From assembly GCA_051879195.1 (NCBI GenBank), contig JBJELO010000208.1, forward strand, positions 28,369 through 92,368: DNA of 64,000 nucleotides, in the 5' to 3' direction. The notes beneath the pieces are model-generated. The model made no database searches and was not told the origin of the DNA. It worked only from the letters and a program-made list of their open reading frames with translations. Of the stretch, positions 41,519-50,525 are shown piece by piece; the first letter of the stretch is position 1; the number at the start of each line of letters is the position of its first letter. This DNA is from TWA4 sp051879195. Lineage in GTDB: Bacteria > Bacillota > Clostridia > Lachnospirales > Lachnospiraceae. A program made the position numbers and the translations under genes.

Positions 41519-43322
41519 TTCAAAACTTGCGGAGAGAAATATTCCCGGTATGAACAACCGGGCGTCACGATTTGCACAGGTAGAGCATGCGGAGAATGTA
41601 TCAGGAACATTGAAACGGATTCTGGCATATTTCATGAAGGAAAAAGGACTGGTTCTTGCCATGCTGGGAGTTGTGATACTGGGGACAGTCTGCGGCGTTC
41701 TGGCCCCCGGTCTGCAGAGTCAGGCTATTGATATCATTGCCGGCACCCTTCAGAAGAATCTGGTACATATTCTGGTACTTATGCTGACGGCATATACGAT
41801 TTATGTGGTCTGCCAGCTGGTGCAGGGCCTGATCAGTGCCGGATTAAGCCAGAGAATCGTGAAACGCATGAGGGGAGAGCTGTTCGGGAAGCTTGTGGAT
41901 CTGCCCGTTTCCTATCTGGATACGCATTCCCACGGGGATGTCATGAGCCGTATGACCAATGATATTGAAAATATTTCGACTACGGTATCCCAGTCGCTTC
42001 CGTCTCTGTTCTCCGGCGTGCTGACCATAATCGGTACCGTATTTATGATGTTCCGGTACTGCTGGCAGCTGACTCTGCTCAGCTGTGCAACGGTACTTCT
42101 GACAGTATGCGCCACCAGATTCCTGTCCGGCAAAGTCCGGAAATTTTCCCGCCGCCGTCAGCAGCTTCTCGGACAGCTCAACGGCACTGTGGAGGAAATG
42201 ATTTCCGGCTACCGGACTGTGGTGGCTTACAATCATCAGGAAATTACGGCACAGAATTTCTGTGAAACAGCGGATTCCCTGACAAAGGCCGGCATACGGA
42301 CCGATATTTTCAGCGGAGTCATGGGTCCGGTGATGAACTGTATCGGCAACATTGGTTTTGTCATCATTGCCGTTTTCGGAGGATATTTTGCCATACATGG
42401 CATGATTTCAGTGGGTGTGATTTCTGCTTTTATTGTGTATGCCAGGCAGTTCAGCCGCCCGATCAATGAAATCGCCCAGATTTACGGGCAGCTTCAGACT
42501 GCAATTGCCGGGGCGGAGCGTGTTTTTGTGGTTCTGGATGAGGAAAATGAAGAGAAGACAGGGGAGGAATTCGGCGCCGGGACAGAGGCGGAAGTTACGT
42601 TTCAGAATGTGGTTTTTTCCTATCAGCCGGGGTATCCGGTGCTCCATGATTTTTCTCTGAAGGTGCCTTCCGGCCGAAAAGTGGCTCTGGTGGGTGCCAC
42701 CGGCAGCGGGAAAACGACGGTTGTGAATCTGCTGATGCGTTTTTACGATCCCGACAGCGGCAGGATTCTGATCAATGATCAGGATATTGCCGGGATGAGC
42801 CGTGACAGCCTGAGAAAAAACATTGCCATCGTTCTGCAGGATACGGTGCTGTTCACCGATACCATCCGCAGCAATCTGAAATACGGCAATGAACATGCAT
42901 CAAAGGAGCAGCTTGACAAAGCTGTGGAGATGAGCTGCTGCAAAGAGATGATCCGGCTGCTTCCTGAGGGTCTGGATACGGTTCTTTCCGGTTCCGGCTC
43001 CAATATCAGCCAGGGCCAGCGTCAGCTTCTGGCAATAGCCAGAGCGTTTGTGGCGGACCCGAAGATCCTGATTCTTGACGAGGCCACCTCCAATGTGGAT
43101 ACCCGCACGGAAAAGGCGATCCAGGATGCCATGCAGCGGATCATGAAAAACCGTACCAGCATCATCATAGCCCATCGTCTGTCCACCATCAGAGATGCGG
43201 ACATGATCGTGGTAATGGATCAGGGCCGCATTGTGGAAACAGGTGACCATGAGAGCCTGCTGGCGAAAAAGGGACGGTATTATGAACTGTACATGACCCA
43301 GTACGCAGGCTTTGCCACCTGA
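41511..43322 (+). CDS. ABC exporter half-transporter, catalytic-site subunit
   Basis: A 603-residue partner of the preceding protein. A longer N-terminus of about 35 residues precedes six membrane helices; the ATPase has Walker A GATGSGKTTVV, catalytic E524 in LILDEATSNVD and the H-loop IAHRLSTI. Its signature is altered to ISQGQRQ (499-505), which would face the degenerate Walker site of the partner; the proper site is made from this Walker pair and the partner's LSGGQ. The complementary pattern proves heterodimer design. Likely multidrug or peptide exporter; substrate unknown. RBS GAGGAGG. Confidence 0.94.
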   Translation: MSNSKLAERNIPGMNNRASRFAQVEHAENVSGTLKRILAYFMKEKGLVLAMLGVVILGTVCGVLAPGLQSQAIDIIAGTLQKNLVHILVLMLTAYTIYVVCQLVQGLISAGLSQRIVKRMRGELFGKLVDLPVSYLDTHSHGDVMSRMTNDIENISTTVSQSLPSLFSGVLTIIGTVFMMFRYCWQLTLLSCATVLLTVCATRFLSGKVRKFSRRRQQLLGQLNGTVEEMISGYRTVVAYNHQEITAQNFCETADSLTKAGIRTDIFSGVMGPVMNCIGNIGFVIIAVFGGYFAIHGMISVGVISAFIVYARQFSRPINEIAQIYGQLQTAIAGAERVFVVLDEENEEKTGEEFGAGTEAEVTFQNVVFSYQPGYPVLHDFSLKVPSGRKVALVGATGSGKTTVVNLLMRFYDPDSGRILINDQDIAGMSRDSLRKNIAIVLQDTVLFTDTIRSNLKYGNEHASKEQLDKAVEMSCCKEMIRLLPEGLDTVLSGSGSNISQGQRQLLAIARAFVADPKILILDEATSNVDTRTEKAIQDAMQRIMKNRTSIIIAHRLSTIRDADMIVVMDQGRIVETGDHESLLAKKGRYYELYMTQYAGFAT

Positions 43323-43333
43323 ATTCTGTCACA

Positions 43334-44290
43334 TTAATCAGGCGCCGTTTCCGGTTCTCTCTGACAGATGACAATGGAGAACAGCACAAGCACGACTCCC
43401 AGAAGTCCGCCTGCGGTCATGGATTCGTGGTAGACCACGATGCCGAGCAGCGTGGCGACCACCGGCTCTACAGAAGCGATGATGGAGGCTTTGCTGTTCT
43501 CCATGTATTTTAATCCGATGGTATAGGTCAGATAAGGTAAAACGGTGCTTGCCAGACCGAATACCAGAGCAAACAGAATCATGGAACCATCTCTGAAAAC
43601 CACATTTCCCAGCAGTTTCACATCGGTCAGAGGAAGTATCCCCACAGACGCAGCCAGAAACGTATAAAATGAGATCGTAAAGGAATCGTATCCCCTTTCG
43701 ATGGCAAATTTGCCGAAAATCGAGTACAGAGCGTAGCCGAATCCGGCCCCCAGTCCCACCAGAATGCCCGCAGGAGAAAGGGCATCGCCGCTGCCTGCAA
43801 TTCCTGTTACCAGTACGCAGCCAAGGAAGGTCAGAATCAGAGCAAGTACCCTGATGCCGGTAAATCTTTCATGAAACAGAAAACGGGACATAACCATGAC
43901 CATGGCCGGCGCGGTGTACAGAAGGACCGCTGCCACGGAAAGCGATGTCATGGTAATCGCTTTAAAATAGCAGTAATTGAAGAAAACGATGCTGCATATG
44001 CCTGTCCCCAGAAAACACCAGATATCCTTCAGACGAATCTTTAATAATTTCCTGTCATATACAAGTAAAAACAGAAACAGGGCAGCGCAGGTGACCATGG
44101 CCCGCAGTGCAACGATCTCAGGAGAAGCAAGCCCTGCCCTGTTCAGCCGGCGGACGAAAATACCCATGGTACCCCACAGGATGCCCGCTGCCAGTACTAA
44201 AACGGGCGCCAGCTTTTGCATCAGCGGTTTCTCTTTACGGAGATTCTGTTTTCTTCCAGTCTCTTTCTTCATGCCTTTTTCCAGAATCAT
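43334..44290 (-). CDS. DMT-superfamily (EamA) transporter
   Basis: A 318-residue protein with a 20-residue basic N-terminal extension and ten helices in two EamA repeats (first: VLAAGILWGTMGIFVRRLNR; second: GILVGLGAGFGYALYSIFGK). A probable metabolite exporter related to YyaM/RhaT-like permeases. RBS GGGAGGAAA on the reverse strand supports the ATG at 44290. It converges with the ABC exporter operon, with stops 12 bases apart and no terminator between. Confidence 0.9.
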   Translation of the reverse strand: MILEKGMKKETGRKQNLRKEKPLMQKLAPVLVLAAGILWGTMGIFVRRLNRAGLASPEIVALRAMVTCAALFLFLLVYDRKLLKIRLKDIWCFLGTGICSIVFFNYCYFKAITMTSLSVAAVLLYTAPAMVMVMSRFLFHERFTGIRVLALILTFLGCVLVTGIAGSGDALSPAGILVGLGAGFGYALYSIFGKFAIERGYDSFTISFYTFLAASVGILPLTDVKLLGNVVFRDGSMILFALVFGLASTVLPYLTYTIGLKYMENSKASIIASVEPVVATLLGIVVYHESMTAGGLLGVVLVLFSIVICQREPETAPD

Positions 44291-44559
44291 TTTGATTTCC
44301 TCCCTGAATATGTTTTGGATGATCTGTTCAGAGCCATGCAGTCATTTGGCAGCTGGATCTGAACAGCCATGTTGGATAAAAGAATTCTCATGATTATAGC
44401 ATGGAATGGCCGGCTTTGAACAGTGGGCTGCCGATTCCGGTTTTTTATGGCAGTTTATCCCGAACATTGGAACAGGGTGAAGGAAAAACGGCTGACAGAT
44501 GTGCCTGAATGTGATATGATTGGAGAGTCGTGTATGACTGGATATCTGTAAAAAATCAA
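44291..44559. repeat. Intergenic region with inverted CTGTTCAGA pair
   Basis: CTGTTCAGAGCC (44324-44335) is a copy of the dispersed repeat core; GGATCTGAACAG (44355-44366) faces it, giving CTGTTCAGA/TCTGAACAG arms around 25 bases. A third related piece, GGCTTTGAACAG, is near 44411-44422. Between 44423 and 44559 nothing else was recognised. Confidence 0.55.
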
Positions 44560-44594
44560 TTGACAAATCGCAGTAGTCGGGGTATATTATACCC
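44560..44594 (+). promoter_or_regulatory. Promoter and palindromic operator of the amino-acid ABC operon
   Basis: TTGACA at 44560-44565, 17-base spacer, TATATT at 44583-44588. The -10 is buried in a perfect palindrome GGGTATA-T-TATACCC (44580-44594), so a bound regulator would block it. Confidence 0.75.
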
Positions 44595-44672
44595 TATAAA
44601 GTCGATATGAAATAGGGAATATGATTTCCGGTCGGGCGGTGAATACATATTATTATTAAGGGAGTAATCACA

Positions 44673-45398
44673 ATGGAAATGAGTGTGGTGCTGGGGCAGC
44701 TGCCGCACTGTATGAAGGAGGCCAACAGGCTGTTTGGGCTGAACACCGATTTTATGCAGGAAAATCTGTCCCTTTATGTGGAAGCAGCGAAGCTGACGCT
44801 GCGCATGGCAGTATTCGGAATTATATTTGCCGTTATTGTCGGTCTGATCTGCAGCATGGTCCGTTATTTCAAAGTACCCGTGCTGTCGCAGATTGCAGGC
44901 TGCTACATTGAATTATCAAGAAATACGCCGCTGCTGATCCAGCTGTATTTTCTGTATTTCGGTCTTCCGAAGATTGGAATCGTACTCAGTTCGGAGCAGT
45001 GCGCGGTCATCGGTCTGGCTTTTCTGGGTGGAAGCTATATGGCGGAGGCTTTCCGGAGCGGTCTTGACAATGTGCCGGGGATTCAGGTGGAATCGGCCAT
45101 GAGTCTGGGCATGACGCACAGCCAGATTTTCGGGAATATTATCCTGCCTCAGGCAGTATCCAATTCGATTCCCGCGTTCTGTGCCAACATTATCTTCCTG
45201 ATCAAGGAAACTTCCGTGTTCAGTGCGGTGGCACTGGCGGATCTGATGTTTGTAACAAAGGATCTGATCGGTATGAATTACAATACGGATGAAGCGCTGT
45301 TTATGCTGGTGGTGGCATATCTGATCATTCTGCTGCCCATATCGATCATCTGTACATTTGTGGAAAGGAAGGTTCGTTATGCAGAATATGGGGTTTGA
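44673..45398 (+). CDS. Polar amino-acid ABC transporter permease 1
   Basis: A 241-residue inner-membrane permease of the HisM/GlnP type. Five helices; the EAA loop that docks on the ATPase is SAMSLGMTHSQIFGNIILPQ. The family block CYIELSRNTPLLIQLYFLYF is present. It overlaps the second permease by 20 bases. With the genes that follow it forms a complete uptake system (two permeases, ATPase, binding lipoprotein). Confidence 0.93.
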   Translation: MEMSVVLGQLPHCMKEANRLFGLNTDFMQENLSLYVEAAKLTLRMAVFGIIFAVIVGLICSMVRYFKVPVLSQIAGCYIELSRNTPLLIQLYFLYFGLPKIGIVLSSEQCAVIGLAFLGGSYMAEAFRSGLDNVPGIQVESAMSLGMTHSQIFGNIILPQAVSNSIPAFCANIIFLIKETSVFSAVALADLMFVTKDLIGMNYNTDEALFMLVVAYLIILLPISIICTFVERKVRYAEYGV

Positions 45399-46059
45399 GG
45401 TACTGTTTCGGGGAACCAATTTTCTGAGATTATGCGAAGGCCTGTGGGTCACCCTGAGGATTGCGCTGATCTCCATGATACTGTCCATTCTCCTGGGATT
45501 TGTCCTGGGAATGATTATGAATATTCAGAATATCGTCGTGAAAGCCATCTGCAGGTTTTATCTGGAAGTGGTGCGGATCATGCCCCAGCTGGTGCTTCTG
45601 TTCCTGGTGTATTTCGGAGCAGCGAAACATCTGGGTATGAACCTTTCCGGGGAAAATGCGGCGATTATTGTTTTTACCTTCTGGGGGACGGCCGAGATGG
45701 GAGATCTGGTCAGAAGTGCGCTGATTGCCATTCCGAAGCATCAGTATGAGAGCGGCTACGGTCTGGGTCTTACGAAGATGCAGGTTTACATTTACATTAT
45801 CCTGCCTCAGACCATCCGTAGACTGCTGCCTTCCGGCATCAATCTGCTGACCCGTATGATCAAGACCACATCTCTGGTGGCCCTGATCGGTGTCATTGAA
45901 GTGGTAAAGGTGGGCAAACAGATCATCGATGCTTCCCGCTATACAGATCCGAAAGCCGGTCTGTGGGTATACGGAGCAGTATTTATCATGTATTTTGTAA
46001 TATGTTTTCCTTTTTCCAGACTTTCTGCAGCGCTGGAGAAGAAATTTGCGAATCAATAG
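45379..46059 (+). CDS. Polar amino-acid ABC transporter permease 2
   Basis: A 226-residue partner permease; EAA loop SGYGLGLTKMQVYIYIILPQ, family block FYLEVVRIMPQLVLLFLVYF. ATG 45379 (AAGGAAGG upstream) is preferred to the in-frame TTG at 45358. It pairs with permease 1 to form the heterodimeric channel. Confidence 0.92.
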   Translation: MQNMGFEVLFRGTNFLRLCEGLWVTLRIALISMILSILLGFVLGMIMNIQNIVVKAICRFYLEVVRIMPQLVLLFLVYFGAAKHLGMNLSGENAAIIVFTFWGTAEMGDLVRSALIAIPKHQYESGYGLGLTKMQVYIYIILPQTIRRLLPSGINLLTRMIKTTSLVALIGVIEVVKVGKQIIDASRYTDPKAGLWVYGAVFIMYFVICFPFSRLSAALEKKFANQ

Positions 46060-46068
46060 GAGTAGGTC

Positions 46069-46824
46069 ATGGCAGAGACGATATTGGAAGTAGAACATTT
46101 GAAAAAATCTTATGGTGATCAGGCGCTGGTCCTGAATGATATTTCTTTTTCGATTGAAAAAGGCGAAGTTGTAGTAGTTGTGGGTCCGTCCGGATGCGGG
46201 AAAAGTACATTTTTACGTTGTCTGAACCGTCTGGAGGATATTAATGAAGGGACCATTAAGCTCCGGGGCGTGAGCTATGAAAAGGAAAAAAAGAAAGTCC
46301 ATCAGTTCCGGGAGAAAGTAGGTATGGTTTTCCAGAGCTATGATCTTTTTCCCAATATGACCATCATGGGCAATCTTCTTCTGGCACCCATGAAAGTACA
46401 GAAACGAAAAAAAGAGGAAGTGCAGGCAGAGGCAGAGCAGCTTCTTGAAAGAGTCGGTCTGCTGGAGAAGAAGGACAGCTATCCCAGACAGCTGTCAGGC
46501 GGTCAGAAGCAGCGTGTGGCTATTGTGAGATCCCTGCTGATGCATCCCGAGGTACTTCTGCTGGATGAGATCACTGCCGCTCTTGACCCGGAGATGGTAA
46601 GAGAGGTACTGCAGGTTGTTCTGGAGCTTGCAAAATCAGGTATGACCATGGTCATTGTTACCCACGAGATGGAATTTGCCAGAGCCGTGGCTGACCGGGT
46701 GATCTTCCTTGACGGAGGCAAGGTTGTGGAAGAAGCCGGTCCGGAGGAATTTTTCGACCATCCGAAGACGGACCGTGCAAAACAGTTTCTGAACAGTTTC
46801 CATTACGAAGCTGTTAATGAATAA
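46069..46824 (+). CDS. Polar amino-acid ABC transporter ATP-binding protein
   Basis: A 251-residue ATPase of the GlnQ/HisP group: Walker A GPSGCGKSTF, Q-loop GMVFQSYDLFPNM, signature LSGGQKQRVAI, Walker B LLLDEITAALDPEM, H-loop IVTHEMEFARAVADRV. All catalytic residues are in place. RBS AATAGGAGTAGG; 9 bases after permease 2. Confidence 0.95.
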   Translation: MAETILEVEHLKKSYGDQALVLNDISFSIEKGEVVVVVGPSGCGKSTFLRCLNRLEDINEGTIKLRGVSYEKEKKKVHQFREKVGMVFQSYDLFPNMTIMGNLLLAPMKVQKRKKEEVQAEAEQLLERVGLLEKKDSYPRQLSGGQKQRVAIVRSLLMHPEVLLLDEITAALDPEMVREVLQVVLELAKSGMTMVIVTHEMEFARAVADRVIFLDGGKVVEEAGPEEFFDHPKTDRAKQFLNSFHYEAVNE

Positions 46825-46854
46825 ATATTTTCAATAGAAAGAGAGGAAATGACG

Positions 46855-47763
46855 ATGAAAAAGAAAATGTTAAGTCTGCTGCTGGCCGTAGTAATGCTGG
46901 CAGGTATTTTTGCCGGCTGCGGCGGAAGCAGTGATGAGGGAAAGGAAGCTGCAGGAGGAGAGACAACAGCCGCTGCAGGAGATGACGGCGCTGCTGCCGG
47001 TCAGGCAAGAAGTCTGGACGAGATCAAAGAATCCGGTAAGATTAAAATCGGTGTATTCAGTGATAAAAACCCCTTTGGATACGTGGATGAAAACGGCGAA
47101 ATCCAGGGCTATGATGTTTATTTTGCAAAAAGAATCGCAAAAGACCTGCTGGGCAGCGAAGATGCGGTAGAATTTGTTTATGTGGAAGCTGCAAGCCGTG
47201 TGGAATATCTGCAGTCCGCAAAGGTTGATATCATTCTGGCCAACTTCACGGTAACCGATGACAGAAAAGAAAAGGTTGATTTCGCGCTGCCTTACATGAA
47301 AGTTGCTCTGGGCGTTGTATCACCTGACAGTGCTCCGATCACCAGCGTGGACGATCTGGAGGGCAAGAACCTGATCGTTGTAAAAGGTACCACAGCCGAA
47401 ACCTATTTTACGGAAAATTATCCTGACCTGAAACTGACAAAGTTTGATGAATATCAGGAAGCTTACGATGCACTGCTGGACGGCAGAGGAGATGCATTCT
47501 CAACCGATAATACCGAAGTACTGGCATGGGCACGTCAGAATCCTGGATTTACCGTTGGCGTGGAATCCATCGGCAATATCGATACCATCGCTCCTGCTGT
47601 ACAGAAAGGCAATACAGAACTGCTGAACTGGCTGAATGAGGAAATCGAGTCTCTGGCAGACGAACAGTTCTTCCACGCAGATTTCGATGCAACTTTAAAG
47701 GATGTATACGGCGACAGTATCGATCCTGAAAGCCTGGTTGTTGAAGGCGGCGTTGTAGACTAA
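46855..47763 (+). CDS. Amino-acid-binding lipoprotein of the ABC transporter
   Basis: A 302-residue extracellular solute-binding protein, family 3. The signal peptide ends in the lipobox FAGC with lipidated C22, followed by a Gly/Ala/Glu linker to about residue 55. The binding fold starts KESGKIKIGVFSDKNPFGYV and contains QGYDVYFAKRIAKDL and VDIILANFTVTDDRKEKVDF. ATG 46855 is preferred to 46849 because GAGAGG then lies 8 bases upstream. Neighbouring LysR and metY genes hint at cystine, cysteine or methionine as ligand. Confidence 0.93.
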   Translation: MKKKMLSLLLAVVMLAGIFAGCGGSSDEGKEAAGGETTAAAGDDGAAAGQARSLDEIKESGKIKIGVFSDKNPFGYVDENGEIQGYDVYFAKRIAKDLLGSEDAVEFVYVEAASRVEYLQSAKVDIILANFTVTDDRKEKVDFALPYMKVALGVVSPDSAPITSVDDLEGKNLIVVKGTTAETYFTENYPDLKLTKFDEYQEAYDALLDGRGDAFSTDNTEVLAWARQNPGFTVGVESIGNIDTIAPAVQKGNTELLNWLNEEIESLADEQFFHADFDATLKDVYGDSIDPESLVVEGGVVD

Positions 47764-47778
47764 AATCAGGGTGAGATT

Positions 47779-48702
47779 ATGACACTTCAGCAGCTGAGAT
47801 ATGTGACCGCGGTGGCGGATGCCGGTTCCATGAATGAAGCGGCCAAGGCTCTTTATGTTTCACAGCCCAGTCTTTCCGGGGCAGTGAAGGAACTGGAAGC
47901 GGAGGCGGGAATTGAGATTTTCAAGCGCACCAATAAAGGTGTGCAGCTGACTCCCGACGGGGAAGAGTTTCTGGGATATGCCCGCCAGCTGATGGAACAG
48001 TATCAGCTGATTGAGGACCGTTTCATCAGGCGCACCCGGGTGAAAAGCAAGTTCAGTGTTTCCATGCAGCATTATTCTTTTGCCGTAAAGGCATTTGTGG
48101 AACTGGTGAAACAGTACGGCATGGATGAATACGAATTTGCCGTATCCGAAACCAAGACCAGCGAAGTGATTTCGGATGTAAGAAATTTCAAAAGCGAGCT
48201 GGGCGTTCTGTTTCAGAATGAATTTAATAAAAAAGCTCTTTCCAAGATTCTGAAGGACAACAATCTGGAATTTCATGAGCTGTTTGACTGCGGAACCTAC
48301 GTCTATCTCTGGAAAAATCATCCGCTGGCCGGCCAGCCGGTCATTACCATGGAGGAACTGAGGGAATATCCCTGTCTGGTGTTCGATCAGGGAAGCGACA
48401 ATTCCTTTTTCCTGGCGGAAGAGATGATGAGTACTTATGAGTACAAAAGGGTCATCCGGGCCAATGACCGGGCCACCATGCTGAATCTGATGGTGGGACT
48501 GAACGGTTATACTCTGTGTTCGGGCATTATCTGCGAGGAACTGAACGGCAGCGATTATACCGCCGTTCCGCTGGCAGAAAAAGAAGTCATGACCATCGGA
48601 TACATTCAGCGGCGCGGCATGATGCTGAGTCCGCTGGCACTCCGGTATCTTGAGGAGATCAGAAGGTATGAAAACTGTATTCTGAAGGATTCCGGGGAGT
48701 GA
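47779..48702 (+). CDS. LysR-family regulator
   Basis: A 307-residue regulator with the N-terminal winged HTH MTLQQLRYVTAVADAGSMNE, AAKALYVSQPSLSGAVKELE and a substrate-binding-like effector domain. It lies 15 bases after the transporter lipoprotein gene and probably in its operon, so it likely controls the transporter or metY in response to a sulfur metabolite (CysL/YtlI/CynR-like role by position). RBS AGGGTGAG. Confidence 0.92.
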   Translation: MTLQQLRYVTAVADAGSMNEAAKALYVSQPSLSGAVKELEAEAGIEIFKRTNKGVQLTPDGEEFLGYARQLMEQYQLIEDRFIRRTRVKSKFSVSMQHYSFAVKAFVELVKQYGMDEYEFAVSETKTSEVISDVRNFKSELGVLFQNEFNKKALSKILKDNNLEFHELFDCGTYVYLWKNHPLAGQPVITMEELREYPCLVFDQGSDNSFFLAEEMMSTYEYKRVIRANDRATMLNLMVGLNGYTLCSGIICEELNGSDYTAVPLAEKEVMTIGYIQRRGMMLSPLALRYLEEIRRYENCILKDSGE

Positions 48703-48762
48703 AACCCGCAGACCAAAGAGCGCGGAATCAGAATAAAAAACGAATCATAAGAAGACTGATTG

Positions 48763-48815
48763 AAAGCAGGTATCTGGATATAAGGAAAACTTATAACCAG
48801 ATACCTGCTTTTTCA
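48763..48815 (+). terminator. Terminator after the LysR gene
   Basis: A 15-bp perfect stem (AAAGCAGGTATCTGG, 48763-48777, with its complement at 48797-48811) followed by TTTT. Confidence 0.85.
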
Positions 48816-48817
48816 TA

Positions 48818-48847
48818 TTGGACAAGTAGGAATTATCAATATATAAT
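48818..48847 (+). promoter_or_regulatory. metY promoter
   Basis: TTGGAC at 48818-48823, 18-base spacer, TATAAT at 48842-48847. No SAM riboswitch was recognised in the 70-base leader. Confidence 0.6.
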
Positions 48848-48920
48848 AACCTTGTAATCAGATAGGAAAACAGAAAACAGAAAATAGAAAAAGAAGGAAA
48901 TAGAAAAGGAGAACAGCGTT

Positions 48921-50231
48921 ATGAGTAAGAAAACAAGAGCAGAAAGAAATTTAAGATTTGAAACATTACAGTTACATGTAGGTCAGGAACAGCCTGATCC
49001 GGCAACCGGAGCAAGAGCCGTACCGATTTATCAGACATCATCCTATGTATTTAACAATTCTGCACATGCGGCTGCAAGATTTGGCCTGACTGATGCCGGC
49101 AATATTTACGGCAGACTGACCAACCCCACCGAGGATGTGTTTGAACAGCGTATCGCAGCTCTGGAAGGCGGCGTTGCAGCACTGGCAGTTGCTTCCGGCG
49201 CGGCAGCCATCACCTATACCATCGAGAATCTGGCACAGGCCGGCGACCACATCGTATCAGCGAAAAATATTTACGGCGGTTCCTTCAATCTGCTGCAGCA
49301 CACCCTGCCTCAGTACGGAATTACTACCACTTTTGTCGATATTTTCAATCTGGATGAGGTTCGCGCAGCAATTCAGGACAATACGAAGGCTCTTTACATT
49401 GAGACACTGGGCAATCCCAATTCCGACGTAGTGGATATCGAAGCACTGGCGGAACTGGCTCACGAGTATAAGATTCCGCTGGTTGTGGACAATACATTTG
49501 CAACCCCTTATCTCGTTCGTCCCATTGAATACGGCGCGGATATCGTGGTACATTCCGCAACCAAATTTATCGGCGGTCACGGAACAGCCATCGGCGGCGT
49601 GATCGTGGACAGCGGTAAATTCGACTGGGAAGCTTCCGGCAAGTTCCCGTCACTGACAGACCCCAACCCCAGCTATCACGGCATCAGCTTTACCAAAGCA
49701 GTAGGAGCTGCAGCATTCGTTACCAAGATCCGTGCGATCCTGCTGAGAGATACAGGTGCAACCGTTTCCCCGTTCCATTCCTTCCTGTTCCTGCAGGGTC
49801 TGGAGACACTGTCTCTCCGTGTGGAACGTCATGTAGAAAATGCGCTGAAGGTGGTGGAATACCTGAACAACCATCCTCAGGTGGAAAAAGTACATCATCC
49901 TTCCGTAACCGATGATCCCCAGCAGCAGAGACTTTACAAAAAGTATTTCCCCAATGGCGGCGGATCCATCTTTACTTTTGAAATCAAGGGCGATGCGCAG
50001 AAAGCGCAGGACTTTATCGATAATCTGGAACTGTTCTCCCTGCTGGCCAATGTAGCGGATGTTAAATCACTGGTAATCCATCCCGCAACTACGACACACA
50101 GCCAGTGCTCACCGGAGGAACTGCTGGATCAGGGCATCAAACCCAATACCATCCGCCTTTCCATCGGAACCGAGAATATCGCGGATATTATTGAAGACCT
50201 GGACGAAGCATTTCGTGCGGTTGAAGAATAG
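48921..50231 (+). CDS. metY: O-acetylhomoserine sulfhydrylase (homocysteine synthase)
   Basis: A 436-residue PLP enzyme making homocysteine (or cysteine) from the O-acetyl amino acid and sulfide. The Cys/Met-metabolism fold blocks are clear: ALEGGVAALAVASGAAAITY, YIETLGNPNSDVVDIEALAE, VVDNTFATPYLVRP and the PLP lysine in VVHSATKFIGGHGTAIGG. The length and the C-terminal TTHSQCSPEELLDQGI block point to the MetY branch rather than MetB/MetC. RBS AAAAGGAG. Confidence 0.95.
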   Translation: MSKKTRAERNLRFETLQLHVGQEQPDPATGARAVPIYQTSSYVFNNSAHAAARFGLTDAGNIYGRLTNPTEDVFEQRIAALEGGVAALAVASGAAAITYTIENLAQAGDHIVSAKNIYGGSFNLLQHTLPQYGITTTFVDIFNLDEVRAAIQDNTKALYIETLGNPNSDVVDIEALAELAHEYKIPLVVDNTFATPYLVRPIEYGADIVVHSATKFIGGHGTAIGGVIVDSGKFDWEASGKFPSLTDPNPSYHGISFTKAVGAAAFVTKIRAILLRDTGATVSPFHSFLFLQGLETLSLRVERHVENALKVVEYLNNHPQVEKVHHPSVTDDPQQQRLYKKYFPNGGGSIFTFEIKGDAQKAQDFIDNLELFSLLANVADVKSLVIHPATTTHSQCSPEELLDQGIKPNTIRLSIGTENIADIIEDLDEAFRAVEE

Positions 50232-50294
50232 TGCTGAGAATAATGTTGAAGAATAGTTAAGAAAAAACCATATTTAAAGCTGTTCATATCCTTT

Positions 50295-50359
50295 GAAAAA
50301 AAGGCGCAGGAGTCTGAATGGGATTTTATATTTCATGAAGGCTCCTTTGCCTTTTTTTG
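50295..50359 (+). terminator. Terminator after metY
   Basis: AAAAAAAGGC-x-CAGGAG pairs with CTCCTTTGCCTTTTTTT around a 30-base loop that itself has weak pairing; a T7 tract ends it. Confidence 0.7.
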
Positions 50360-50408
50360 CGTGCGGTACTGGATTCCGTGACATATCGGTTGTATAATAA
50401 AGAAATGT

Positions 50409-50491
50409 GTAACTGTTCAGCAGGCAGATTTGTACAGATGTGCCGTACCGGGGAAACACATGATATTTGCGGGTCGGTTCTGAACAATTAC
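50409..50491. repeat. 83-base element bounded by inverted TAACTGTTCAG arms
   Basis: GTAACTGTTCAG at 50409-50420 and CTGAACAATTAC at 50480-50491 are inverted copies with one mismatch. The arms match the core of the dispersed repeat. The element lies between the metY terminator and the FMN reductase gene; no open frame inside. Confidence 0.55.
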
Positions 50492-50525
50492 AGAAATATA
50501 ATGATTCAGGAATGGAGTGATACAT

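Noticed and set aside
48703..48920. Possible SAM riboswitch before metY
   Set aside because: The long stem there is a plain terminator of the LysR gene; the conserved S-box core is absent.
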